DNA from: CBDUQI01 sp965369325
GTDB lineage: Bacteria; Pseudomonadota; Gammaproteobacteria; Steroidobacterales; JBCBZW01
Length of the DNA: 26,635 nt
Direction: 5' to 3'
Assembly (NCBI GenBank): GCA_965369325.1
Contig: CBDUQI010000067.1
Coordinates: forward strand, 1 to 26,635
In this document: positions 8,027-16,200 of the stretch, in pieces
How the letters are laid out: every line of letters begins with the position of its first letter
How positions within the stretch are numbered: position 1 is the stretch's first letter
Translations under genes and position numbers: made by a program
The notes under the pieces: model-generated
What the model was told of the DNA's origin: nothing
The model's input: only the letters and a program-made list of their open reading frames with translations
Database searches by the model: none

Positions 8027-10138
8027 ATGGTAGTCAATTGGCCTGCGGAGACCCAGCCACTTATGTCGATTGCCGACGACGACAAACGTCATCACCACCT
8101 GGACACCTCAATTGAAGGCTATCGCCTGAAGGGCGAGCGCTTCGATTTGCAGTCCGATTTCTCGCCTGCGGGCGATCAGCCGCAGGCCATCGCCGGGCTG
8201 GTTGAGGGCATTGATGCCGGGCTGGCCCGGCAGACCCTGCTCGGTGTCACCGGCTCAGGCAAGACGTTCACCATCGCCAATGTGATCCAGCAGATCCAGC
8301 GTCCGACATTAATTATGGCGCACAACAAAACGCTGGCGGCTCAGCTTTACGGGGAGATGCGAGAGTTCTTCCCGAACAATTCGGTTGAGTACTTCGTTTC
8401 CTACTACGATTACTACCAGCCTGAAGCCTACGTTCCCTCATCGGATACGTACATTGAGAAGGACGCATCGATTAACCAGCACATCGAGCAGATGCGTCTG
8501 TCGGCCACCAAGGCGTTGTTAGAGCGTCCAGATGCCATTATCGTCGCCACCGTGTCGGCCATTTACGGATTGGGCGATCCGGGGCTTTACCTCGGGATGG
8601 TGCTACACCTGTCGCGCGGCGATGTCATCGATCAGCGCGAGATTCTGCGCCGGCTGGCTGAGATGCAGTACACCCGCAACGAGATGGACTTGCGCCAGGG
8701 TTACTACCGAGTGCGAGGCGATGTGATCGATGTGTTCCCGGCGGAGTCCGAGCGCCAGGCCGTGCGGATAGAGCTGTTTGATGACGAGGTGGATACGCTG
8801 TCATTTTTCGATCCGCTGACCGGTGAGGTGCTGCGCAAGGTGCCGCGCCTGACCATCTACCCCAAAACTCACTATGTGACCCCGCGCGACATCATCCTCA
8901 AAGCGGTGGAGAAGATTAAGGTAGAGTTGAAGGACCGGCTAGCGCAACTGCGAGATATTAACAAGCTCGTGGAGGCTCAGCGACTTGAGCAGCGCACGAT
9001 GTTCGACATCGAAATGATTAGAGAACTGGGCTACTGCTCGGGCATCGAGAATTATTCACGGTTTCTGTCTGGCCGTGGTCAGGGTGAGGCGCCGCCCACG
9101 CTGTACGATTATCTGCCCGCCGACGCCCTGTTAGTGGTGGATGAAAGCCATGCGACCATCCCTCAGCTTGGTGCTATGTACAAAGGTGATCGCTCCCGCA
9201 AAGAAACACTGGTGGAATACGGTTTTCGGCTACCCTCAGCGCTCGATAACCGCCCGCTGCGCTTCGACGAATGGGAGCAACTGGCGCCGCAGATGGTGTT
9301 TGTGTCCGCCACTCCGGGCAAGTATGAGAAGCAATGGGCGGATCAGGTGCTGGAGCAGGTGGTGCGCCCGACCGGGCTGATAGACCCCGAAATCGATGTG
9401 CGCCCGGTGGCCAGCCAGGTGGACGATGTGCTCTCCGAAATTTCTCTGCGCGCGGAGCGCAGCGAGCGGGTACTGATCACCACCCTGACCAAGCGCATGG
9501 CCGAGGACCTCACCGACTACCTGGCCGAGCATGGCGTGCGGGTACGCTACCTGCACTCGGACATCGACACCATCGAGCGTACCGAGATTATTCGCGACTT
9601 GCGTCTGGGCGTGTTTGACGTGCTGGTGGGTATTAACCTTCTGCGTGAAGGGTTGGACATGCCCGAGGTCTCCCTGGTCGCTATTCTGGATGCGGATAAA
9701 GAGGGCTTCCTGCGCTCCGAGAGCTCTTTGATCCAGACCGTCGGACGGGCGGCGCGCAATATCAATGGCACAGCTATTCTTTACGCGGATAAGGTGACCG
9801 GCTCGATGGCCCGTGCGATGGAGGAGATGGACCGGCGGCGGGTGAAACAGCTCGCCTTCAACGCCGAGCACGGGGTAGTGCCCAAGAGCGTGCGCAAAGA
9901 CGTGGCCGACATCATGGAAGGGGCAGTATCCAGTAAACAGGGCCGCGGCCGCTCGGGTCGCAAGACAGAGCAGGAGGCGGCCGAGTACCAGGCCATGGCG
10001 CCGGACAAGCTCGCCAAGCAGATCAAGCGGGTGGAGGCGGCCATGCTGAAAGCGGCCCAGGATCTGGAGTTCGAAGAGGCTGCCACACTGCGCGATCAAC
10101 TGGCTCAGATGCGCCGCGCAGTGCTTGGGCTGGACTAG
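8027..10138 (+). CDS. uvrB: UvrABC excinuclease subunit B
   Basis: DNA damage-loading helicase-like subunit of nucleotide excision repair: UvrA hands it the lesion, its beta-hairpin clamps one strand, and UvrC then cuts. The 703 residues (691 from 8063) align through their whole length with the E. coli protein of 673 residues. Visible motifs are Walker A GVTGSGKT, the beta-hairpin YYDYYQPEAYVPSSDTYIEKD (split here by family knowledge, not by gaps), Walker B VVDESH, the SATPG motif, the GINLLREGLDMPEVSLV helicase segment, and QTVGRAARN. The C-terminus holds the UVR domain (LEFEEAATLRDQLAQMRR) that binds UvrC. The extension before the conserved FDLQSDFSPAGDQPQAI start is longer than usual. Downstream is tRNA-Val on the same strand. 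No LexA box was recognised upstream. Confidence 0.98.
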   Translation: MVVNWPAETQPLMSIADDDKRHHHLDTSIEGYRLKGERFDLQSDFSPAGDQPQAIAGLVEGIDAGLARQTLLGVTGSGKTFTIANVIQQIQRPTLIMAHNKTLAAQLYGEMREFFPNNSVEYFVSYYDYYQPEAYVPSSDTYIEKDASINQHIEQMRLSATKALLERPDAIIVATVSAIYGLGDPGLYLGMVLHLSRGDVIDQREILRRLAEMQYTRNEMDLRQGYYRVRGDVIDVFPAESERQAVRIELFDDEVDTLSFFDPLTGEVLRKVPRLTIYPKTHYVTPRDIILKAVEKIKVELKDRLAQLRDINKLVEAQRLEQRTMFDIEMIRELGYCSGIENYSRFLSGRGQGEAPPTLYDYLPADALLVVDESHATIPQLGAMYKGDRSRKETLVEYGFRLPSALDNRPLRFDEWEQLAPQMVFVSATPGKYEKQWADQVLEQVVRPTGLIDPEIDVRPVASQVDDVLSEISLRAERSERVLITTLTKRMAEDLTDYLAEHGVRVRYLHSDIDTIERTEIIRDLRLGVFDVLVGINLLREGLDMPEVSLVAILDADKEGFLRSESSLIQTVGRAARNINGTAILYADKVTGSMARAMEEMDRRRVKQLAFNAEHGVVPKSVRKDVADIMEGAVSSKQGRGRSGRKTEQEAAEYQAMAPDKLAKQIKRVEAAMLKAAQDLEFEEAATLRDQLAQMRRAVLGLD

Positions 10139-10252
10139 CTCGGGAGGCCTGTGAGGTGGCCTTGTGGTCTTGCACCGTAGGTATGCTGGTGCGCGTTGCA
10201 GCGGGCGGGGTAAGCAATTGTGGTCAAAGGCAAAATCAATTTCTAAAAATAC

Positions 10253-10291
10253 GATACCGGGGCTTGCCCAAGGGCGCCCTGATCCGGTATC
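10253..10291. terminator. Inverted repeat, possible uvrB terminator
   Basis: GATACCGG (10253-10260) and CCGGTATC (10284-10291) form an 8-base perfect stem. An inner GGGC/GCCC pair sits in the loop, and TTTAG follows. The T-tract is short, so termination would be weak. It ends 18 bases before tRNA-Val and might instead be a processing structure. Confidence 0.4.
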
Positions 10292-10309
10292 TTTAGCGCC
10301 CCTCACGAT

Positions 10310-10384
10310 AGGCGCGTAGCTCAGTGGTAGAGCACTACCTTGACATGGTAGTGGTCGCTGGTTCGATCCCAGCCGCGCCTACCA
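10310..10384 (+). tRNA. tRNA-Val (GAC)
   Basis: A 75-base cloverleaf with acceptor AGGCGCG pairing with CGCGCCT, discriminator A and encoded CCA. The anticodon stem CTACC/GGTAG encloses TTGACAT, giving anticodon GAC, and the T arm contains GGTTCGATCC. The gene sits about 170 bases after uvrB on the same strand. Confidence 0.97.
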
Positions 10385-10520
10385 AATAAAACAATATCTT
10401 ACGCCACCTTTCAGCTTTGCTAACCTACATGGTGAGCGAGCCATGCAACTATTCGGGCGGTGACTCAACTTAAATCTGAGCAATGCCCAAAAACCAAATA
10501 GTGAGAGCTACGTCTTACAC

Positions 10521-10784
10521 TCACACTTGCGGGATAAAATTAATCCGCTGAAATTTGGCGTTCGGCGTGGTTACCTGCATGTGGGCAAGGGTGTGCAGCG
10601 GCACAGCCACCAGTGCATTGTCCTGAGATAGCTGAATCGCCTCAACCTTGTCTGCCAAGATAACCGTCGTACACGCTTTGCCGCAGATGAGGGAACCATC
10701 GCAAAGTTGCAGCCGTACGTCGTAGTGATAAAGACACGCGATCTCAATGTAATCGTACAGATCGCATGCAATCGGATCAGGCAT
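10521..10784 (-). CDS. rof: Rof-family Rho-binding antiterminator
   Basis: A small cytoplasmic protein of 87 residues. The segment IACDLYDYIEIACLYHYDVRL, followed by LCDGSLICGKA, matches the ROF/YaeO pattern: conserved CD-x-YD, an acidic E with AC, then a DG turn and GxA. In E. coli, Rof binds Rho at its primary RNA-binding site and lowers Rho-dependent termination; the same role is inferred here. The ATG at 10784 is chosen because the conserved region starts five residues later; an upstream ATG at 10844 would overlap the preceding gene and add unrelated sequence. The start lies 44 bases after the stop of the DUF6502-like gene on the same strand, so they are probably co-transcribed. The ribosome site is weak. 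Family is fairly sure by motif; activity on Rho is untested here. Confidence 0.82.
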   Translation of the reverse strand: MPDPIACDLYDYIEIACLYHYDVRLQLCDGSLICGKACTTVILADKVEAIQLSQDNALVAVPLHTLAHMQVTTPNAKFQRINFIPQV

Positions 10785-10828
10785 TGTGTCCACACCCCGG
10801 CAAAAAAGTAGGCCGCCCCGCGCAGGGG

Positions 10829-11641
10829 CTAACGGAAGCCGCATTCCTCGGCCCGCGCGTCGGAGATAGCATATACCCCGTAGCCGACACGCACCTGACG
10901 TGAGTCAGGGTCCACACAAAGCTTCTTGCGCGCGACCATCCAGTTGTTCAACTGCGTATTGGCCTGCTCCAGCACCACGCGGGAGAATACTCGAAACTCT
11001 TCCACATGGCGTCGATCAATGCGTTCAATCACACGTTGTTCGCGCAATCGTTGGTCCAGTTGGCCTTCCCACAGTAGGTTGCAACTCACTGTGGTAATAA
11101 AGTCCTCCAGTACTTCGCCAAATCGCTCTTCGTACTGGGCAGTGCTCACCGGTGCGTAGTCCTGACGCAGGATTCTCACCCAACCAGGTACAAATTCTTC
11201 GACCGCGCCCACATGGAGTAATTCGCGCAGCACGGCGCCGGCAGGAATGTCTTTACCCGATGAGCGCACCAGCGCGTCGAATCCGTTTTCTGTATCGCCG
11301 ACTTGCAGCGCCTTCGGTTTGCCCTCAACGTCCTGATAATCTACCGAGTGAAACCAAGTAGAGAGCACGTATGCAAGGCAAGTGATTGAGCGTGTGTTGT
11401 CGAGCGGCTCGCTTTCTGCGCCGCCGACGCGTTCGTCCAGCACCCGCTTGACGATCTTTCGACTCAGACCCGTCCGGGCGGCGATCTGCGAGGTGTTCGC
11501 AGGCGTGCCACCGGGACGGCGTTGCTTGGCAGCCATGACATAAGCGCAGCGTGCCAAATTGTCGAATGTGGGATAGTTGATCCCCACGCGTAACAGCGTC
11601 TTGGCCAATGCGGTAAGAATCCTGAAAAGTGCGCGTTCCAT
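10829..11641 (-). CDS. DUF6502-like putative transcriptional regulator, copy 2
   Basis: A soluble protein of 270 residues with no signal peptide. The N-terminal 75 residues contain a predicted helix-turn-helix: GINYPTFDNLARCAYVMAA, then TSQIAARTGLSRKIVKRVLDE, typical of DUF6502. The middle includes the cell-type signature FGEVLEDFITTVSCNLLW, and the last 20 residues (VRVGYGVYAISDARAEEC plus GFR) are almost identical to the upstream paralogue. The DNA-binding role is inferred from the HTH; the ligand or target is unknown. It lies 126 bases after copy 1 and 44 bases before the rof-like gene on the same strand, in what looks like one leftward unit. A small hairpin (11661-11676) lies just upstream of its start. 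Its ATG at 11641 aligns with that of the paralogue. Confidence 0.75.
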   Translation of the reverse strand: MERALFRILTALAKTLLRVGINYPTFDNLARCAYVMAAKQRRPGGTPANTSQIAARTGLSRKIVKRVLDERVGGAESEPLDNTRSITCLAYVLSTWFHSVDYQDVEGKPKALQVGDTENGFDALVRSSGKDIPAGAVLRELLHVGAVEEFVPGWVRILRQDYAPVSTAQYEERFGEVLEDFITTVSCNLLWEGQLDQRLREQRVIERIDRRHVEEFRVFSRVVLEQANTQLNNWMVARKKLCVDPDSRQVRVGYGVYAISDARAEECGFR

Positions 11642-11660
11642 ATCTGATTAGCCATTCCCG

Positions 11661-11676
11661 AGCGGCTGAGGCCGCT
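11661..11676. other. Short hairpin between the two DUF6502-like genes
   Basis: AGCGGC and GCCGCT form a 6-base perfect stem around TGAG, 20 bases upstream of the second gene's ATG. There is no T-tract, so it is not an intrinsic terminator; it might affect translation or mRNA processing. Confidence 0.35.
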
Positions 11677-11767
11677 GATTGTGTACTTGCTTAGAGCGTG
11701 TGCTGAGCGGCCAGATCGCCGCGTGCAACTTTCGGCGTTTGCGCTCGCCGCCCTGTGTGCCTGTCGA

Positions 11768-12577
11768 TTACTTGAATCCGCATTCCTCCGCGCGGGCGTC
11801 GGAGATGGCGTAGACGCCATAGCCGACGCGCACCTGCTGAGGTTCCGGCTCAGTCGACTGCGCTTTTTTCGCGATCAGCCACTGGTTCAGGTCCTTTACG
11901 GTGCCCTCAAGCACTTGCCGTGAGAACACGCGAAATTCTTCGACCATGCGGCGGTCGAGTTTTTGCAGGGAGCGGTTGTCGCGAATACGGTCGTCCGGTG
12001 CGCCGTGCCACAGCAGGTTGCACCCCAGTGTGGTCACCATATCCTCCAGCACCTCGCCAAAACGCTCCTCATACTGCGCATTGCTGCGCGGGGCATAGTC
12101 TTCACGCAGGATCCGTACCCAGCCGGGCCTGGATTCTTCTACCGCGCCGGCCTGGATCAGCTCGCTGAGGACCGCCCGGGCAGGAATATCTTTGGGGCAG
12201 GCACGCACCAGGGCTTCAAATCCGTGCTCCGCATCCACCACTGCCAGCTCTCTTGGTTGGCCCTGCTCGTCTTGGTACTCGGGTCCACGGAACCAGGTAG
12301 CCAGCACGTGAGCCAGATAGGTCACCGATCGCACCTCGGTCTCACCCGCTTGAAGACGGGGCAGGTTGGCGTCGAGCACCTCTTTAACGCTGCGGGCGTT
12401 CAGGCCGGTGCGGCTGGAAAGCTGCGCGATGCTGGGTTCGGTATCGCCCCGCTCAAGTTGCCTTGCGGCGGTGACGTAGGCGCACCTAGCGACACTGGCA
12501 AAGACCTGATAGTCGACCCCCATTCGTAAGAGCGTACGGCTCAATGCCATCAGGGCGCCGAACAGGGCTTTTTCCAT
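11768..12577 (-). CDS. DUF6502-like putative transcriptional regulator, copy 1
   Basis: A soluble protein of 269 residues, paralogous along its whole length to the next gene: about half the residues match in the N-terminal part and clearly more in the C-terminal two thirds. It begins MEKALFGALMALSRTLLRMG, like copy 2, and has the HTH-like segment IAQLSSRTGLNARSVKEVLD. The shared block FGEVLEDMVTTLGCNLLW and the near-identical C-terminus argue for a recent tandem duplication with divergence concentrated in the HTH half, that is, in DNA recognition. CGGAG lies 9 bases before the ATG. It heads the proposed leftward unit copy 1, copy 2, rof, with a candidate promoter at 12634-12662. DNA binding is inferred only. 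Confidence 0.75.
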   Translation of the reverse strand: MEKALFGALMALSRTLLRMGVDYQVFASVARCAYVTAARQLERGDTEPSIAQLSSRTGLNARSVKEVLDANLPRLQAGETEVRSVTYLAHVLATWFRGPEYQDEQGQPRELAVVDAEHGFEALVRACPKDIPARAVLSELIQAGAVEESRPGWVRILREDYAPRSNAQYEERFGEVLEDMVTTLGCNLLWHGAPDDRIRDNRSLQKLDRRMVEEFRVFSRQVLEGTVKDLNQWLIAKKAQSTEPEPQQVRVGYGVYAISDARAEECGFK

Positions 12578-12633
12578 TAGCGTCGCTCCGTAGGCAGAAC
12601 CGCAGGGCGTGAGATAGCTACTGCCAGCGTCGA

Positions 12634-12662
12634 GATATAATTAGATTTCAACATAATAACAA
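12634..12662 (-). promoter_or_regulatory. Candidate promoter of the DUF6502-rof unit
   Basis: On the minus strand, TTGTTA, a 17-base spacer and TATATC match sigma70 elements at four of six bases each. They lie about 55 bases upstream of the ATG at 12577. Support is by position and spacing only. Confidence 0.35.
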
Positions 12663-12938
12663 CTCGTTAACGGTTTATACCTGCCGTTTTGGCAATGCCG
12701 GCTTTCAACAAAACGCGCAGATTCGCTAATTCCGAAGTGCGGCAACGTGACCCGGCCGGTCCGTTTTGAATAAATCTCGTATTGCCCAGGTTTAAGCCTA
12801 GAATTCTTCGTTTATTCATTGGCCCATGCTGGTATGCATTTCCGACCATAATACGCGATTCGGGTTGTTAATGGCCCCAATGGAGGTATGTTGCCGCGAG
12901 AAAGTTACTTTCTACATATTCTGCACAAAAGTCAAAAC

Positions 12939-12954
12939 TGGGCGAAATCGCCCA
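12939..12954. promoter_or_regulatory. Palindrome just upstream of the first cytochrome-gene promoter
   Basis: TGGGCGAAATCGCCCA has 7-base perfect arms around two A. It ends 16 bases before the -35 element, a usual place for an activator site. No match in the second cytochrome gene's promoter region. Confidence 0.35.
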
Positions 12955-12970
12955 ATAACATAAGGTCCTA

Positions 12971-12999
12971 TTTACTTTAGGCGGATAGGTCGGTTAAAT
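12971..12999 (+). promoter_or_regulatory. Sigma70-type promoter of the 2,973-residue cytochrome fusion
   Basis: TTTACT (12971-12976), 17 bases, then TTAAAT (12994-12999). The same arrangement with related flanks (TTTACT, AGGCG in the spacer, 17 bases, TCTAAT) occurs before the paralogous gene at 23735-23763, which strengthens both calls. The predicted transcription start is near 13006, giving a leader of about 240 bases. Confidence 0.6.
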
Positions 13000-13063
13000 C
13001 GGCGTTGCGGCACTGAGATATATGTAAGGCATTTTGGGCCAAGCTCATTGTCGTAAGGTTTCT

Positions 13064-13124
13064 GGCGGTGTGCCCACCCGCCGGGAGTCTGCCCGGGGAC
13101 GGATGTTGTGGTTGCATCCGTCCC
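13064..13124 (+). promoter_or_regulatory. Conserved two-hairpin 5' leader element, copy 1
   Basis: A first hairpin (GGCGGTG to CACCCGCC, one bulged C) spans 13064-13082. A second one, at 13096-13124, has a 10-base stem, GGGACGGATG against CATCCGTCCC, closing the nine-base loop TTGTGGTTG. Both recur at the same distance from the promoter before the paralogous gene (23827-23890), with a wobble change in the stem and a related loop. There is no T-tract, so neither is a terminator. A cis-acting RNA or an RNA-binding-protein site is inferred; no known riboswitch class is recognised. Confidence 0.55.
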
Positions 13125-13243
13125 TCTCTACTCCGCCGGCGCCAGCAGAATCGCGCGGGGGGTGAATAACTAAAAACTGAATGGCTGCGAGTAAATCAGC
13201 TGCCAAAAGCAGGGCAATTCGACAACGCCGTGAGCTCAGATAA

Positions 13244-16200
13244 ATGAACATACGAAATCCTCTTGTTGTCACCATGGCAGGCGTGTGCGTGCTGGCCGTT
13301 GTGCTGTCGCCCCCTCCTCTGCATAGTCAGCAGGCTCGAGCGGATGTTGAGTTGCCACCGGAGTGTCGGTCCGAGCTGTATGAGAGCCTGTCACAGCTCA
13401 GTATTCATTCGCGGGACTCGCGGCTGGACTCACATCAGGCACTGATTTCTCGATGCAATCAGGCGTACGAGGAGCACCTTTCACGCTATCCGCGCGATCC
13501 CGTGCGGATGGCTGAGCGGGAAATCGCCCCGCTCGACGGATTGATAAATTTTGAGAATCCGCACGTACACCCGTTGGATCTGACGCCGGATGGTGGCACG
13601 TTGCTCGCGGTGAATACCGCGGCGCATCGGCTTGAGGTCTATGAGGTGGAGGGCGCTAGCCTAACGCATCGCCAGAGCATTACCGTGGGTATCGACCCCA
13701 TCAGCGTGCGGGCGCGCAGCAATGATGAGGCGTGGGTGGTGAACCACGTCTCGGACAGTGTCAGCATTGTGGAGCTGACAACGGGCAGGGTGGTGCATAC
13801 CCTGGATACCGACAACGAGCCGGCCGATGTCGTGTTTGCCGGGTCACCCCCGCGGGCTTTTGTGAGTGCTTCGGAAGCCAATAAAATTAACGTATTCGAT
13901 CTGTCGGACCTAACGGCTGCGCCGCAGACGGTAAATGTGTTCGGCGAAGATCCGCGCTCGCTCGCGGTGAGTCCAGACGGTCAGATCGTCTACGCGGGCA
14001 TCTTCGAATCGGGCAACAACACAACGCTGGTGGGGATAGCCGATCCGCTGGACGGCGGCGGCACGATCGTGCGTGGCAATACCCTGGCGGATAACGATGT
14101 CGCTGTCATCAATGCCAACTCGCTGGCCATCCAGTATCAGAGTGGTTTGATGAACATTGTCATGGCGCTTGCCGTGAACCCTGTCTCCGGCAACGTGAGC
14201 GTTGTCGGCACCGAGGCCTTTAACGAGGTCACCCTTGAGCCAAATCTGAATGGCGTGTTTGCGCATGTGAATGTGGCAAGCTTCGCTGCCAACGGTGGGA
14301 ATGTGCAGATCGATGATCTGAACCCGCATCTTAACTACAACACCTCGACCGTGGCGCAGAGTGTGAGAAACCAGTCCATCGGCGATCCACGCGGTATTGC
14401 TTGGCGAAGCAGTGGCAATGAGGCGTTCGTGACCGGCATGGGATCGAACAATGTTGTTGTTATTGATTCGCAAAGCAACCGCGTGGACCGAATGGAAGTG
14501 GGGCAGGGACCCACAGGCATTGTGCTTAACGACAGTACCGGCGTCGGTTTCGTGATGAATAAATTCGACGGTACTGTCTCGGTGATAGACCTCAATGCTC
14601 GAGAAGAACTTGAGCGGGTGGCATTCGACGACCCTACCTTGGCAGTGATCAAAGCCGGCCGACCCATGCTCTACGATACCCATGCTACCTCCGGACTGGG
14701 ACACGTGTCCTGCGGTACTTGTCATCTGGATGGCAAGACCGACCGCCTTGCTTGGGACTTAGGAAACCCGAGCGCGCCCGATGTGATTCTGCCTGTAGCC
14801 AGTCTTGATTCGCGCGGTGAGGTGACCGGTGAGCTGACCGGCGATTTCGTCGCCGTGCCGGGCATCAAGGGGCCGATGACCACCCAGTCACTACAGGACA
14901 TCATGCATCATCCGCTGCTGCACTGGCGTGGCGACAAAGCCAATCTGGGCGAGTTCAATCCTGCTTTTACCGGACTGTTGGGCGATGATGAGGAAATCTC
15001 CGACGCGCAAATGGAGGCGTTCGGTGATTTTCTGGATACGATCTGGTTTCCGCCGAACCCGTATCGCTTCATCGACGACACCCGGCCCAATACGGTCACC
15101 CTACCGGATGGTTCAACCGTAACCTCGCCCACCATGCAGGCGTTGCGCGGGGACAACGCACGCGACAATCACTGCCTCAGTTGCCACTCGGGGCAGGGAG
15201 AGTTCACGCGCAATGACGGCGTGAACGATGAGATTGGGTCACTGGTCGTTGCCTCAGGTTTCCCTGGGTTTTACGAGCGCCTGGGCAAAGGTTTTGGTAC
15301 GGCCGGCTTTGGGTATTTCCACAATGGCGGCGCCAGCGCGATTGAAGCAAGCTTCGATAATGAGGAGTTCCTGGCGGAAGTGCTGAGCATTGGCGGGCCC
15401 AGCGGCCCGCTGGAGGGGGCGGAGCAGCGGCAGGTACCCCACGCGGGCATGGGCAAGCAGGTGACGATCAGCGGGCCTGCGACGGGCGTCCAGCAGGAGT
15501 TTGTTGATGAACTTCAAAGGATCTCAGACGACAGTCCGTTCGCGCAGTTGGTCGCCCACACACATTTTGATGGGGTACCGCGCGGGTTTGTGCATGTGGG
15601 AGGCGCCAACTTTCAAAGCGACGTTGCGAGCGGCCAGTTCACCGTAGGCCAATTGCTCGCGAGCGCGGCGGGTGGCGATCCGGTGACCTTTACGCTCGTT
15701 GCTGAAGGGATGGAGAACCGATTTGCGATCGACGCTGATCTGGACGGCATATTTAACGGAGATGAGGTTGAGCTGAGCAATCCCGGCGACCAGCTAAATG
15801 CGGTCGGTGATGGGGTGTCGTTGGCGGTTCAGGCGCTCGACCCGACGGGGCAATCGCTTAGTTACTCGGCAACGTTGCCGCAGTCGCTCGGCATTAACGC
15901 GGCCACGGGGCTCATCAGCGGAACGCTGGTCGACCCCGGCGTCTACGCGGCACTAGTCACGGTGCAAAACACCTCAGGTGGTAGCAGCAGCGTGGCGTTC
16001 ACCTGGTTCGTTACCGACGCCAACGGTAATCTTCCGCCGGTGCTCACCAATCCCGGCGCCCGATTTAGTTTGCTGGGGGATGCAGTGACGTTGGGTATCG
16101 ACGCGCTGGACTACGATGGCAATTCGCTACTGTACAGCGCCACAGACTTACCGCCTGGGCTCTCCATCGACCCCGGGGCAGGCGTGATTAGTGGTACTAC

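Larger units (their letters stand above)
12578..13243. other. Intergenic region between leftward regulator cluster and rightward cytochrome gene
   Basis: About 665 bases without a convincing gene. An AT-rich leftward half carries a possible minus-strand promoter (12634-12662). The rightward half holds a palindrome (12939-12954), a plus-strand promoter (12971-12999), and the structured leader (about 13006-13243) of the cytochrome gene. A 60-residue minus-strand frame at 12667-12849 has no family features and is not called. Confidence 0.6.

Noticed and set aside
9236..10306. Minus-strand open frame of 356 codons
   Set aside because: It lies opposite uvrB in a GC-rich region, has His/Arg-rich composition and no family features; uvrB is certain.
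12667..12849. Minus-strand 60-codon frame in the intergenic region
   Set aside because: No ribosome site, no known features and low similarity in style to neighbouring genes; it overlaps the AT-rich promoter zone.
13096..13124. Strong hairpin considered as an intrinsic terminator
   Set aside because: No T-tract follows either copy (CTCTCTAC and GCCTCTCT), and both sit in the leader between promoter and gene.
13910..14725. Minus-strand open frame of 271 codons
   Set aside because: It is antisense to the conserved propeller region, with no ribosome site or recognisable domain.
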